DNA of 53,037 nt from JBQTJJ01 sp052387235 (GTDB taxonomy: Bacteria > Actinomycetota > Acidimicrobiia > Acidimicrobiales > GCA-2861595). The notes beneath the pieces were generated by a model. That model saw only the letters and a list, made by a program, of their open reading frames with translations, did no database searches and was not told the DNA's origin. Shown here in pieces: positions 40,031-47,960 of the stretch (position 1 is the stretch's first letter; every line of letters begins with the position of its first letter). Where the stretch lies: contig JBQTJJ010000047.1 in assembly GCA_052387235.1 (NCBI GenBank), positions 1 through 53,037 of the forward strand. The letters run 5' to 3'. Both the position numbers and the translations under genes were made by a program.

Positions 40031-41047
40031 ATGCGTATCGCAGTGATCGCCCCTCCATGGACCCCGGTCCCCCCCAAGCTGTACGGCGGCATCGAGCTCG
40101 TGGTGGACCGGCTGGCCACCGGCTTCGACCGTGCCGGCCACGACGTCCTCCTCTTCACCACCGGTGACTCCACCAGCGCCGTGCCCCGCCAGTGGGTGCT
40201 GGAGGAGGCCGAGCACGAGCGCATCGGCATGGTGGTGCCCGAACTGCGCCACATCATGGCCGCCTACGAGGCGGTCAAGGACTACGACATCGTCCACGAC
40301 CACACCGTGATGGGCCCCGTCTACGCCCAGCGGTTCCCCGACACCAAGGTCGTCACCACCGTGCACGGCCCGTTCAACGACGAGCTGATCGACCTCTACG
40401 GGCGCATCGCCCGCACCGTCCCCCTCATCGCCATCTCCCACGCCCAGAGCAGGCCGGCGCCCCAGATCCCCATCGCCCGGGTCATCCACCACGGGCTCGA
40501 CGTCGAGGAGTTCCCGGTCGGCGCCGGCCAGGGCGGCTACTTCCTGTTCCTCGGGCGCATGTCGCCGGACAAGGGGGCCCACCGGGCCACGGAGATCGCC
40601 TTCAAAGCAGGCGTGCCGCTGATCATGGCGGCCAAGATGCGCGAGCCGTGGGAGCACCGGTACTTCGACGACAACGTCCGGCCCTACTTGAACGACGACA
40701 TCCGCTATGTCGGTGAGGTGCCCCACGAGGAGAAGCTGGAGCTGCTGGCCAACGCCCGCGGCCTGATCTTCCCGATCCGCTGGAACGAGCCGTTCGGCAT
40801 GGTGATGATCGAGGCCATGGCGTGCGGCACGCCCGTGCTCGCCTTCCCGGAGGGGGCGGCGCCCGAGGTCGTGCAGGACGGCAGGACCGGCTTCTTGTGC
40901 GCCGACGAAGCCGAGATGGTGGACGCCATCGGCCGCATCGACCAGATCGACCGTGCCGCGTGCCGGGCGTCGGTCGAGGACTACTTCTCCACCGACCGCA
41001 TGGTGCGCGAGCACATCGAGCTGTTCGAGCAGATCCTGGCCGACTGA
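40031..41047 (+). CDS. GT4-family glycosyltransferase
   Basis: This encodes a 338-aa GT-B glycosyltransferase. The N-terminal domain shows RIAVIAPPWTPVPPKLYGGI and DIVHDHTVMGP...TVHGPFND. The C-terminal nucleotide-sugar domain shows GGYFLFLGRMSPDKGAHRA, and the donor-site WNEPFGMVMIEAMACGTPVL. Acceptor and sugar are unknown. It is divergent from the decarboxylase-like gene (63 nt between starts). Confidence 0.88.
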   Translation: MRIAVIAPPWTPVPPKLYGGIELVVDRLATGFDRAGHDVLLFTTGDSTSAVPRQWVLEEAEHERIGMVVPELRHIMAAYEAVKDYDIVHDHTVMGPVYAQRFPDTKVVTTVHGPFNDELIDLYGRIARTVPLIAISHAQSRPAPQIPIARVIHHGLDVEEFPVGAGQGGYFLFLGRMSPDKGAHRATEIAFKAGVPLIMAAKMREPWEHRYFDDNVRPYLNDDIRYVGEVPHEEKLELLANARGLIFPIRWNEPFGMVMIEAMACGTPVLAFPEGAAPEVVQDGRTGFLCADEAEMVDAIGRIDQIDRAACRASVEDYFSTDRMVREHIELFEQILAD

Positions 41048-41092
41048 CCGGAAGCCGTTTCGGGGCTCCGGGGCCCCGGGTACAGAGGTGCC

Positions 41093-41260
41093 ATGGCAAA
41101 CTTCGATGAGCTCAAGGGCAGGGCAAAGGAAGCGGCCGGGGACCTCACGGACGACGAGGACCTCCAGCGCGAGGGCAAGGTCGACCAGGCCACCGGCACC
41201 GTCAAGGAGAAGCTGGATGACGTGTCCGACAAGGTGAAGGACTTCGTCAACCGGGACTGA
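41093..41260 (+). CDS. CsbD family stress-response protein
   Basis: This encodes a 55-aa CsbD-like protein: NFDELKGRAKEAAGDLTDDE, then REGKVDQATGTVKEKLDD and a C-terminal helix VSDKVKDFVNRD. CsbD proteins are small, soluble, helical and abundant under stress in many bacteria, with no known catalytic role. It starts 45 nt after the glycosyltransferase gene with AGAGGTG upstream of the ATG and is followed by a strong terminator. Confidence 0.88.
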   Translation: MANFDELKGRAKEAAGDLTDDEDLQREGKVDQATGTVKEKLDDVSDKVKDFVNRD

Positions 41261-41276
41261 TCAGGGCCGGAGCGAC

Positions 41277-41308
41277 GACGGGAGCCGCCCGCGTGGGCGG
41301 CTCCCGTC
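41277..41308. terminator. 14-bp perfect terminator hairpin
   Basis: GACGGGAGCCGCCC and GGGCGGCTCCCGTC pair exactly around the tetraloop GCGT. It lies between the convergent csbD-like and mscS-like genes and can serve both strands. Confidence 0.8.
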
Positions 41309-41322
41309 CGCGTTGCGGCTTC

Positions 41323-42315
41323 CTATGCGTCCCCGGGCCCGGGCGGCGGTGACGCCGGCCCGGCAGCGCCGATGCCTCCCCCGACCGGGTCGGGCGGTGG
41401 CGGCGGCGGGGTACCGCTGTCGAGCGCGCCGGCGTTGACCAGCACCACGGTCTGGCCCGGCCCCTTGACGCCGTCCCGGCGCAACCGGTCGGTGATGCGT
41501 CCCCGCAGCTCCCGGGCAGTGGCGTACTGCTGGCGGGGGGCGGTCTTGACCACGAGGCGGATGGTGAGCCCTTCGGCCGCCATGGCCTGGACGCCCCAGA
41601 CCTCGGGCGGCTCGAGCACGGACTCGACCCAGGCCGGGTCCCGGGAGAACTCGTCGGCCACCTCGCCGATCGACCGCATCACGGCGGGGACGTCCGACTC
41701 GTAGGCGACGAGCACGTCGATCAGGGCCCGGGACCACTCCATCGACGTGTTCCCCACCCGCTTGATCTCGCCGTTCGGGACGAACCACACCGTGCCGTCG
41801 GTGGAGCGGAGGCGGGTGACCCGCAGGGAGATGTCCTCCACCGTGCCGGTGGCGTCGCCCAGGTTGATGACGTCGCCCACCCCGTACTGGTCTTCCAGGA
41901 GGATGAAGAAGCCCGACAGGAAGTCCTTGACCAGGCTCTGGGCCCCGAAGCCCACGGCGATGCCGGCGATGCCGGCGCCGGCCAGGAGGGGTGCCAGGTC
42001 CACCCCCACCTCGCCCAGCACCAGCAGGATCACGACCACCCACACCACGGCGCGCGCCAGGCTCGTGAGGACGTCGCCCAGGGTGGTGATCCGCTGCTCG
42101 GCCCGCACCGACCCGGCCCGGACCGGCGCCCGGCCGTGCAGGGTCCGCACGAAGCGCCGGACGGCTCTGGTGGCCACCCTCGTGACCAGCATCCCGCCGG
42201 CCAGGAGGAGGGCGATCTTGAGCGGGCGGACCAGCAGGAACTCCCACGTGCTGGCGCCGAAGTCCCCCATCCCCGCCTTGCGCAGCAGGTCGTAGACGTA
42301 GCCGTGGTCGTCCAT
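41323..42315 (-). CDS. Small-conductance mechanosensitive channel (MscS family)
   Basis: This encodes a 330-aa MscS-like channel. Membrane helices lie at about 28-45 and 83-100, followed by the pore-lining helix (LLAGAGIAGIAVGFGAQSLVKDFLSGFFILL), the most conserved part of the family. The beta domain (YGVGDVINLGDATGTVEDIS, STDGTVWFVPNGEI) and the alpha/beta cage domain follow. The C-terminus is Pro/Gly-rich. It releases solutes under hypo-osmotic shock. Confidence 0.92.
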   Translation of the reverse strand: MDDHGYVYDLLRKAGMGDFGASTWEFLLVRPLKIALLLAGGMLVTRVATRAVRRFVRTLHGRAPVRAGSVRAEQRITTLGDVLTSLARAVVWVVVILLVLGEVGVDLAPLLAGAGIAGIAVGFGAQSLVKDFLSGFFILLEDQYGVGDVINLGDATGTVEDISLRVTRLRSTDGTVWFVPNGEIKRVGNTSMEWSRALIDVLVAYESDVPAVMRSIGEVADEFSRDPAWVESVLEPPEVWGVQAMAAEGLTIRLVVKTAPRQQYATARELRGRITDRLRRDGVKGPGQTVVLVNAGALDSGTPPPPPPDPVGGGIGAAGPASPPPGPGDA

Positions 42316-42436
42316 CGCCAGCAGCCTCGCGCGCCGCCCGGCCCGGTACCGTGGGAAGCGTGCCCGACGACGGCCTCTCCTCCGCCATGGCCGCTCCGTG
42401 GCGGCTCCGGCCACGGTCCCGGGCCCGGGTCCGGCC

Positions 42437-42883
42437 ATGAGTGGGCTCGATGCGCGGGAGCAGCGCTACAGCTACCGCCTGGCCGGGTTCGCCGCGATCG
42501 CGTCCGTCGCACTGTGGGGGCCCGAGTTCGACGAGCGGGCCGGCATCGCCCTGGCCGGCATCGGCGTCTCGATGGCCGGCCTCCTCGCCGCCGCCGCCTG
42601 GCGTCGCAGCCGCCTCCTCACCGGCGTGGCCGCCGTGCTGCTCGCGTTCGGCCCATGGGGCATGGCCTGGCTCATCGGGCTGCCGTACCTGGTCCTGGCC
42701 GGCTGGCTGGCGGTACGGGGCGCCAGGCAGGCAGGCGCCGATCCCGTCGCGCCCCGTCCGCCCCGTCCACCCCGTCCTCGGCGGAGACGCCGCCAGCCCC
42801 CCGCCGACGCCGGAGGGACACTGGCGCGGTCCTCGCCACCGCCGCCGAGCAAGCGCTACACCCCACCACAGCGGCGCACCTGA
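42437..42883 (+). CDS. Hypothetical membrane protein
   Basis: This encodes a 148-aa protein with about three hydrophobic helices (AGFAAIASVALWG; GIALAGIGVSMAGLLAAAAW; GVAAVLLAFGPWGMAWLIGLPYLVLAGWLAV, possibly two) and a basic, Pro/Arg-rich cytosolic tail (PRPPRPPRPRRRRRQPP). The function is unknown. It is divergent from the mscS-like gene, with 121 nt between starts. Confidence 0.68.
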   Translation: MSGLDAREQRYSYRLAGFAAIASVALWGPEFDERAGIALAGIGVSMAGLLAAAAWRRSRLLTGVAAVLLAFGPWGMAWLIGLPYLVLAGWLAVRGARQAGADPVAPRPPRPPRPRRRRRQPPADAGGTLARSSPPPPSKRYTPPQRRT

Positions 42884-43030
42884 GGACGCCGGCGGGAAGA
42901 CGGGCGCTTTGCCCTGTCCTGCCGGGTTTCTTTCGGCCAGAATGGCCGCTATCGGAGCCCCGGCAGGACACGACGCCAGAAGAGTCGAATATTCGGTGGC
43001 TGCGCGTCGTCTCTCCAGTGCAAAGGCCGA

Positions 43031-43513
43031 ATGACCTCCTTCGAGGACTTCCACCGATCGAAGGCCAAGCATGCACTCCACTACGCGCGCGCGATTCTCG
43101 GGGCCGACTCTGCCGAGGACGTCTGTCAAGAGGCCTGGTTCAAGGCGTGGCGCGCCTGGGGAACCGCTGATCCCGCGAAACTGGACACCTGGCTCCTGGC
43201 CATCGTCCGCAACTGCTGCTTCGAGCGCCTCCGGTCCAACCGGCCGGTCGCCGTGCTCACCGAGGACGACGCCTCCCCGATCCCACCGCCGGACGAGGTG
43301 GTCGTGGCCGCTCTCGAGATGGCGGCGGCATGGGTGCTGCTCCAGCGCCTCTCCCCTCCGCTGCGGGAGGCCCTCTGGCTCCGGGAGGTCATGGACCTCT
43401 CGTACGCCGAGATCGCCGAGGTGCAGCGGGTCCCGGTGGGGACCGTGATGTCCCGTCTGCATGCCGCCCGCCGAAAGGCCAGCCGGCTCCTGTCGTCGAG
43501 ACGAGTTCGGTGA
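43031..43513 (+). CDS. ECF-type RNA polymerase sigma factor
   Basis: This encodes a 160-aa sigma factor with only regions 2 and 4. Region 2 has YARAILGADSAEDVCQEAWF and DTWLLAIVRNCCFERLRS (promoter melting). Region 4 has LQRLSPPLREALWLREVMDL and the helix-turn-helix YAEIAEVQRVPVGTVMSRLH. AAAGG lies 5 nt before the ATG. Its stop overlaps the start of the anti-sigma fusion gene (GTGA), so sigma and inhibitor are made together. The upstream 147 nt should contain an autoregulated promoter. Confidence 0.92.
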   Translation: MTSFEDFHRSKAKHALHYARAILGADSAEDVCQEAWFKAWRAWGTADPAKLDTWLLAIVRNCCFERLRSNRPVAVLTEDDASPIPPPDEVVVAALEMAAAWVLLQRLSPPLREALWLREVMDLSYAEIAEVQRVPVGTVMSRLHAARRKASRLLSSRRVR

Positions 43514-44904
43514 TCCTCCGCCCGCACCCGCGGAAGCAGGAGCTCGGGGCCTGGTTCGACGGTGAGGGCAGGGACCGGGTCGGAGCCCACGTCCTCGGCT
43601 GCAACCGATGCCAGCGCTACGTATCGGAGCTGTCGCGGCTGCGGTCCTGGCTGCGCGTCCAGCCCTTCGTCGCCATGACCGACCAGCCCGGCGAGGCGTC
43701 GGCGGCCCGGGCCGGCCACAGCCGGCGCCCGCTCGTCCTGGTGGCTGCCCTGCTCACGGCGTTCGTCCTGGTCGTCGACCGGACCGAGGCGCCGATCCCG
43801 CTCCAGGCCTCCTCGCCCACCACCACCCGGCCGTCCACCACCGTGGCCGAGGCCCCGTCGTCGGCGCCGGCGGGCGACGGGGGGTCCGGTGAGCTGGCGG
43901 CCACGACCCCGTCCACGTCCGCCGCCCCCTCCACCAACTCGGTGTCGAGTCAGGCCCTGGCCCGCGCCCGCGAGCCCTCGTCGCCCAAGCCGCTCCGGCT
44001 CGGCCTCATCGTGCCCACCACCGGCACCATGGCGGCGGAAGGCAAGGACGTCGTCGCCGTGGTCCGCCAGCGGGTGGAGAGCGCCAACGCCGCCGGCGGC
44101 GTGGCCGGGCTCCCCGTGCAACTGGAGGTGGCAGCAGCCGAGAGCGCCGAAGCGGTGGCGGGCCTCGTGAAGCGTGTCGACGCCCTGGTGGGCGGCTTCG
44201 GTGTCGAGCCCCCCCCGGGCCTGCCCTGGCTGCTCCCGGCCGACCCGGCCATCTCCGGACCCAGCGTCCTACCGGCCGAGATGACGTCACGCATGGCCGG
44301 GGCCCAGCTCGGCACGGTGCTCCGGAGCCAGGGCATCAACGGGCCGGTCGGGGTCGTGGTCGGCACCGGTCCGGACGCCGCCCTCGGCGCGGGCCTGGCG
44401 TCCAAGACACCGATCTCGTCGGTGGTGGCCCAGGAGTCGGGCACGTGCGCCCCCGAGATCGCGGCGCTGCGCAGAGCCGGGGCCGTGGCCCTGGCCGTGG
44501 CCGGGAACCCGCAGCTGGCCACCAAGTGCCTGCGGGCCGCCTTCGCAGCGGCGTGGCTGCCGGCGTTCGGGCGGATCCTGGCCCCCTCGGCCGCGTACGC
44601 GGGCCTCCAGATCATGCCCGAGGCCCTGGGCGCCCGCACCGTGCTGGGCCTGCCCTGGCCGACCTCCACCGCCCCGGGCGCGGCCCGCTTCCGGGCCACC
44701 ACCGAGTCCACCTCGTACCGGGCCCTGGTCTCCTATGCCGCCGCCGAGCTGGCCATCGACGTGGCCCGCCAGCAGGGCGTCGTGTCGGTCGAGTCGGTGG
44801 GCGCCGGCACGTGGCGCACCGACCTGGTGGACCTGTCGGGGCTCACCAACCGGGTGAACACCCTGGTCTCCGCCTTCCTCGGCACCTGGCTCATCGCCGG
44901 CTAG
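43510..44904 (+). CDS. Anti-sigma factor fused to an extracellular periplasmic-binding-protein-like domain
   Basis: This encodes a 464-aa protein with four parts. Residues 1-50 form a zinc anti-sigma domain with HVLGCNRC (HX3CX2C; H27, C31, C34). Residues about 74-90 (PLVLVAALLTAFVLVVD) are a single membrane helix. Residues about 100-160 are a Ser/Thr/Pro linker. Residues about 162-464 read like a type I periplasmic binding protein, starting LRLGLIVPTTGTMAAEGKDV and containing AGLPVQLEVAAAESAEA and GPVGVVVGTGPDAALG. The layout suggests that ligand binding outside controls the coupled ECF sigma factor inside. Domain identity outside the zinc motif is inferred from pattern. Confidence 0.82.
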   Translation: MILRPHPRKQELGAWFDGEGRDRVGAHVLGCNRCQRYVSELSRLRSWLRVQPFVAMTDQPGEASAARAGHSRRPLVLVAALLTAFVLVVDRTEAPIPLQASSPTTTRPSTTVAEAPSSAPAGDGGSGELAATTPSTSAAPSTNSVSSQALARAREPSSPKPLRLGLIVPTTGTMAAEGKDVVAVVRQRVESANAAGGVAGLPVQLEVAAAESAEAVAGLVKRVDALVGGFGVEPPPGLPWLLPADPAISGPSVLPAEMTSRMAGAQLGTVLRSQGINGPVGVVVGTGPDAALGAGLASKTPISSVVAQESGTCAPEIAALRRAGAVALAVAGNPQLATKCLRAAFAAAWLPAFGRILAPSAAYAGLQIMPEALGARTVLGLPWPTSTAPGAARFRATTESTSYRALVSYAAAELAIDVARQQGVVSVESVGAGTWRTDLVDLSGLTNRVNTLVSAFLGTWLIAG

Positions 44905-45499
44905 TCCCGGGTTCGGCCCCGAGGGCCGACCGGAGGAAGGCCAGCAGCTGGTCCCGCCGGCGCACGAGGTCACGGGCGGTGGGCTCGAAGCCCAGGGCCC
45001 GGAGCACCTCGACCTCGGTGGCCATGCCGAGCACGGCCGAGTAGGCGGCCAGGAGCACCATGCGGGGGTCCTGCTCCCGCATGCGGCCCGCCTCCATCTC
45101 GGCCGCGAGGAACGAGGTGGCCCGGGCCATGAGCGGCTCGAAGGCGCCCAGGAGCCGGGTGGACGCCGGCGGCCCGAGCCGGCTCGCCTCCCGCACCACC
45201 CCGAGGAGCTCGGGCCGGCGCACCGAGATGCGGAAGACCGACTTCACCAGCGCCTCCACCCGGGGCCACCCCTCCCCCGCCCGGGCCAGCGAGCGGTCGA
45301 AGGCGGCGCCCAGGTCGGCGGCCGTGCGGTCCACCACCGCCGCCAGCAGGGCGTCCTTGCTCGGGTACCAGTAGAGGATGGTCTGCTTGCGCAGGCCCAG
45401 GCCCTTGGCCAGGAGGTCGAGCGAGGTGGCTTCGTAGCCTCTGGCCCCGAAGGACTCGACGGCGGCCACGAGGACCCGCTCCCCCGTCGTCGACCTCAT
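44891..45499 (-). CDS. TetR family transcriptional regulator
   Basis: This encodes a 202-aa TetR repressor. The N-terminal helix-turn-helix is RVLVAAVESFGARGYEATSL with LAKGLGLRKQTILYWYPSKD. The C-terminal ligand-binding helices follow (LGAAFDRSLARAGEGW ... VEVLRALGFEP). Its ATG lies inside the first of two operator palindromes shared with the divergent reductase gene, so it probably represses both itself and that cluster. Its 3' end overlaps the anti-sigma fusion gene by 14 nt. Confidence 0.92.
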   Translation of the reverse strand: MRSTTGERVLVAAVESFGARGYEATSLDLLAKGLGLRKQTILYWYPSKDALLAAVVDRTAADLGAAFDRSLARAGEGWPRVEALVKSVFRISVRRPELLGVVREASRLGPPASTRLLGAFEPLMARATSFLAAEMEAGRMREQDPRMVLLAAYSAVLGMATEVEVLRALGFEPTARDLVRRRDQLLAFLRSALGAEPGTSRR

Positions 45500-45514
45500 C
45501 TACCGGATGGTAGA
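45499..45514. promoter_or_regulatory. TetR operator 1
   Basis: TCTACC-GGAT-GGTAGA is a perfect inverted repeat covering the start codon of the tetR gene. It matches operator 2 in both half-sites. Confidence 0.8.
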
Positions 45515-45536
45515 GGACGGCCGGGTTGGGCCGCCC

Positions 45537-45554
45537 GTCTACCAACTGGTAGAC
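45537..45554. promoter_or_regulatory. TetR operator 2
   Basis: GTCTACC-AACT-GGTAGAC is a perfect inverted repeat ending at the base before the ATG of the reductase/HAD gene. The distance to operator 1 is 39 bp between equivalent positions, just under four helical turns. Confidence 0.82.
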
Positions 45555-47960
45555 ATGGCGCCGATGATCGCAGCCCGCCTCGACGGCAAGCGGATCGGCG
45601 TCACCGGGGCCACCGGCTTCCTCGGCACCGCCCTGGTGGAGCGCCTCCTGCGCTGCGTCCCCGGGTGCGAGGTCGTGGTGGTGGTGCGGGCCGGCAAGCG
45701 CACGCCGGCGACGGAGCGGGTACGGCGGGAGATCATCCGCAACGACTGCTTCGACCGCCTCCGAGGAGAGTGGGGCGAGTCCTTCGATGCCGAGGTGGCC
45801 CGGCGCCTGCTGGTCGTGGCCGGCGACGTGTCGGTCGACGGCCTCGGCCTCGACGACGCGGGCCGGGCCCTCCTGTCCTCGTGCGACATCGTCGTCCACT
45901 CCGCCGCCTCGGTCAGCTTCGACTCGCCGCTCGACGCCGCCGTCGAGGTCAACCTGCTGGGCCCGTCCCGGGTCGCGGCGCTGCTGGCCGAGGCCGCCGG
46001 CGACGGCCCGAGGCCCCACCTGGTGGCCGTGTCCACGGCCTACGTGGCCGGCACGCGCCGGGGCGAGTCACCCGAGGCCCTGCTGCCGGACACCCCGTTC
46101 GCCATCGACGTGGGGTGGCAGGGAGAGGTCGCCGCCTCCCGGCACGCCCGCTCCGACGCCGACACCGCCAGCCGCCAGCCCGAGCGCCTGACCGCGTTCG
46201 CCAAGCAGGCCCGGGCCGAGCTCGGCGCCGCCGGCGGGCCCCTGCTGGCCGAGAAGCTGGAGCGGCTCCGGCTCGACTGGGTGCGGGACCGGATGGTCCA
46301 GGCCGGCAAGTCGCGGGCCCAGGCCCTGGGGTGGCCCGACGCCTACGCCTACACCAAGGCCCTGGGCGAGCGGGCCCTGCTCGACTCGCGCCGCGACGTC
46401 CCGGTCACCATCGTGCGCCCCTCCATCATCGAGTCGGCCCTGGCCGAGCCGCGACCCGGCTGGATCCGCGGCTTCCGCATGGCCGAGCCCGTGATCATCT
46501 CGTACGGGCGGGGCCTGCTGAAGGAGTTCCCGGGCATCCCCGAAGGCGTGGTCGACGTCATCCCGGTGGACCTGGTGGTCGCGGCCATCATCGCGGTGGC
46601 GGCCAGGGGTCCGCTCGAGTCGGGTCCCGACGTGGTCCAGGTCGCCTCCGGCGCTCGCAACCCGCTCCGGTACCGGCGCCTGGTCCGGCTGGTGCAGGGG
46701 TGGTTCGAGGAGCACCCCCTCTACGACGCCGACGGCCAGCCCATCGTCGTGCCGGAGTGGTCCTTCCCGGGGCGGGGCCGGGTCCAGCGCCAGCTGCAGC
46801 GGGCCACCAAGGTCCTTTCCACGGCCGAGAAGGCCGTCACTTCCCTGCCCATCCGGGGCAAGCGGGCCGAGATGTCGTCCCGCCTGGAGGACAGGCGCAG
46901 CCAGGCCGAGCGGGCCCTCGGCTACGTGGAGCTGTACGGCGCCTACGCCGAGACCGAGGCCGTCTTCAAGGTCGACCGCCTCCTGGCCCTCTTCCACTCG
47001 CTGCCCGAAGACGACCGGGCGACGTTCGGCTTCGACCCGGCCGTCATCGACTGGGCCCACTTCGTGTGCGACGTGCACCTGCCCTCGATCGTCGCCCAGG
47101 CCCGGGTGCGCACCTCGCCCGGCAAGCGCAGGGGCGCATCCAGGGAGGACAGGGGCCGCAAGGCGGTGCTGTCCCCGTCGCGCCACCTGGCCGCCTTCGA
47201 CCTCGAGAACACGCTCATCGCCTCCAACGTGGTGGAGTCGTACGCCTGGCTGGCGACCCGCCACCTCCCGGCCGAGGAGCGGGTCCGTTTCGTCCTGCGC
47301 ACACTGCGGGAGGCGCCCACCCTGCTGTCCCTCGACCGGCGGGACCGGGGTGACTTCCTGCGCCACTTCTACCGCCGGTACGAGGGCGCCCCCCGGGCCC
47401 AGGTCGACGCCGACGCCTGGCTCATGTTCTCCGACCTCATCCTGCGCAAGGCCTTCCCGGCCGGCATCCGCAGGGTGCGCGAGCACCGGGCCCTCGGCCA
47501 TCGCACACTGCTCATCACCGGCGCCCTCGACTTCGCCATCGCCCCGCTGCGGCCGCTGTTCGACGACATCGTGTGCGCCAAGCTCGGTACCGACGGCGAC
47601 GGCCGGCTCACGGGCGAGCTGCTGGCCGGGCCTCCCACCGGCGAGGCGAGGGCCCTCGTGATGAAGGCCTACGCCGACGCCGAGGGGCTGCGGCTGGAGG
47701 AGTCGGCGGCCTACGCCGACTCGGCCTCCGACCTGCCCATGCTGGAGGCGGTGGGGCATCCCGTGGCCGTCAACCCCGAGGCCAAGCTGGCCACCATCGC
47801 CCGCAAGCGGGGCTGGCACGTCGAGCACTGGTCCAAGGCCCCCGGCGGTCCCCGCCCCCTCCTCCCCATCGGCCCGCTCGTCGAACGCGGCCGCTCCCGA
47901 GTAAATAAGTCCCCGATTCGGGGACTTATTTACTCGGGGTCGGCGGGGGACGACGAGTGA
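45555..47960 (+). CDS. Fatty acyl-CoA reductase-like / HAD phosphatase fusion protein
   Basis: This encodes an 801-aa two-domain protein. Residues about 10-400 are an extended SDR of the fatty acyl-CoA reductase (male-sterility) type: GVTGATGFLGTALVERLL (18-24 is the dinucleotide motif), AVSTAYVAG, the YAYTK catalytic pair near 262, and IVRPSIIESA. Residues about 546-755 are a HAD-IB hydrolase: AAFDLENTLIASNVVESYAW, LLITGALDFAI and ADSASDLPMLEAVG. The ATG at 45555 abuts TetR operator 2; an ATG at 45507 would lie between the operators. The last 22 residues come from a palindromic repeat and beyond. Fatty alcohol formation is an inference. Confidence 0.85.
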   Translation: MAPMIAARLDGKRIGVTGATGFLGTALVERLLRCVPGCEVVVVVRAGKRTPATERVRREIIRNDCFDRLRGEWGESFDAEVARRLLVVAGDVSVDGLGLDDAGRALLSSCDIVVHSAASVSFDSPLDAAVEVNLLGPSRVAALLAEAAGDGPRPHLVAVSTAYVAGTRRGESPEALLPDTPFAIDVGWQGEVAASRHARSDADTASRQPERLTAFAKQARAELGAAGGPLLAEKLERLRLDWVRDRMVQAGKSRAQALGWPDAYAYTKALGERALLDSRRDVPVTIVRPSIIESALAEPRPGWIRGFRMAEPVIISYGRGLLKEFPGIPEGVVDVIPVDLVVAAIIAVAARGPLESGPDVVQVASGARNPLRYRRLVRLVQGWFEEHPLYDADGQPIVVPEWSFPGRGRVQRQLQRATKVLSTAEKAVTSLPIRGKRAEMSSRLEDRRSQAERALGYVELYGAYAETEAVFKVDRLLALFHSLPEDDRATFGFDPAVIDWAHFVCDVHLPSIVAQARVRTSPGKRRGASREDRGRKAVLSPSRHLAAFDLENTLIASNVVESYAWLATRHLPAEERVRFVLRTLREAPTLLSLDRRDRGDFLRHFYRRYEGAPRAQVDADAWLMFSDLILRKAFPAGIRRVREHRALGHRTLLITGALDFAIAPLRPLFDDIVCAKLGTDGDGRLTGELLAGPPTGEARALVMKAYADAEGLRLEESAAYADSASDLPMLEAVGHPVAVNPEAKLATIARKRGWHVEHWSKAPGGPRPLLPIGPLVERGRSRVNKSPIRGLIYSGSAGDDE
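47896..47938. repeat. Palindromic repeat family, copy 2 (20-bp stem, within a coding end)
   Basis: CCCGAGTAAATAAGTCCCCG pairs exactly with its complement around the loop ATT. Relative to copy 1, two stem positions change on both arms (GC/GC to AG/CT), so pairing is kept. It is translated in frame as part of the C-terminal tail of the reductase/HAD protein. Confidence 0.93.

Noticed and set aside
45507..45554. Upstream ATG start for the reductase/HAD gene
   Set aside because: It would lie between the two TetR operators and adds 16 residues unlike an SDR N-terminus; ATG 45555 fits better.
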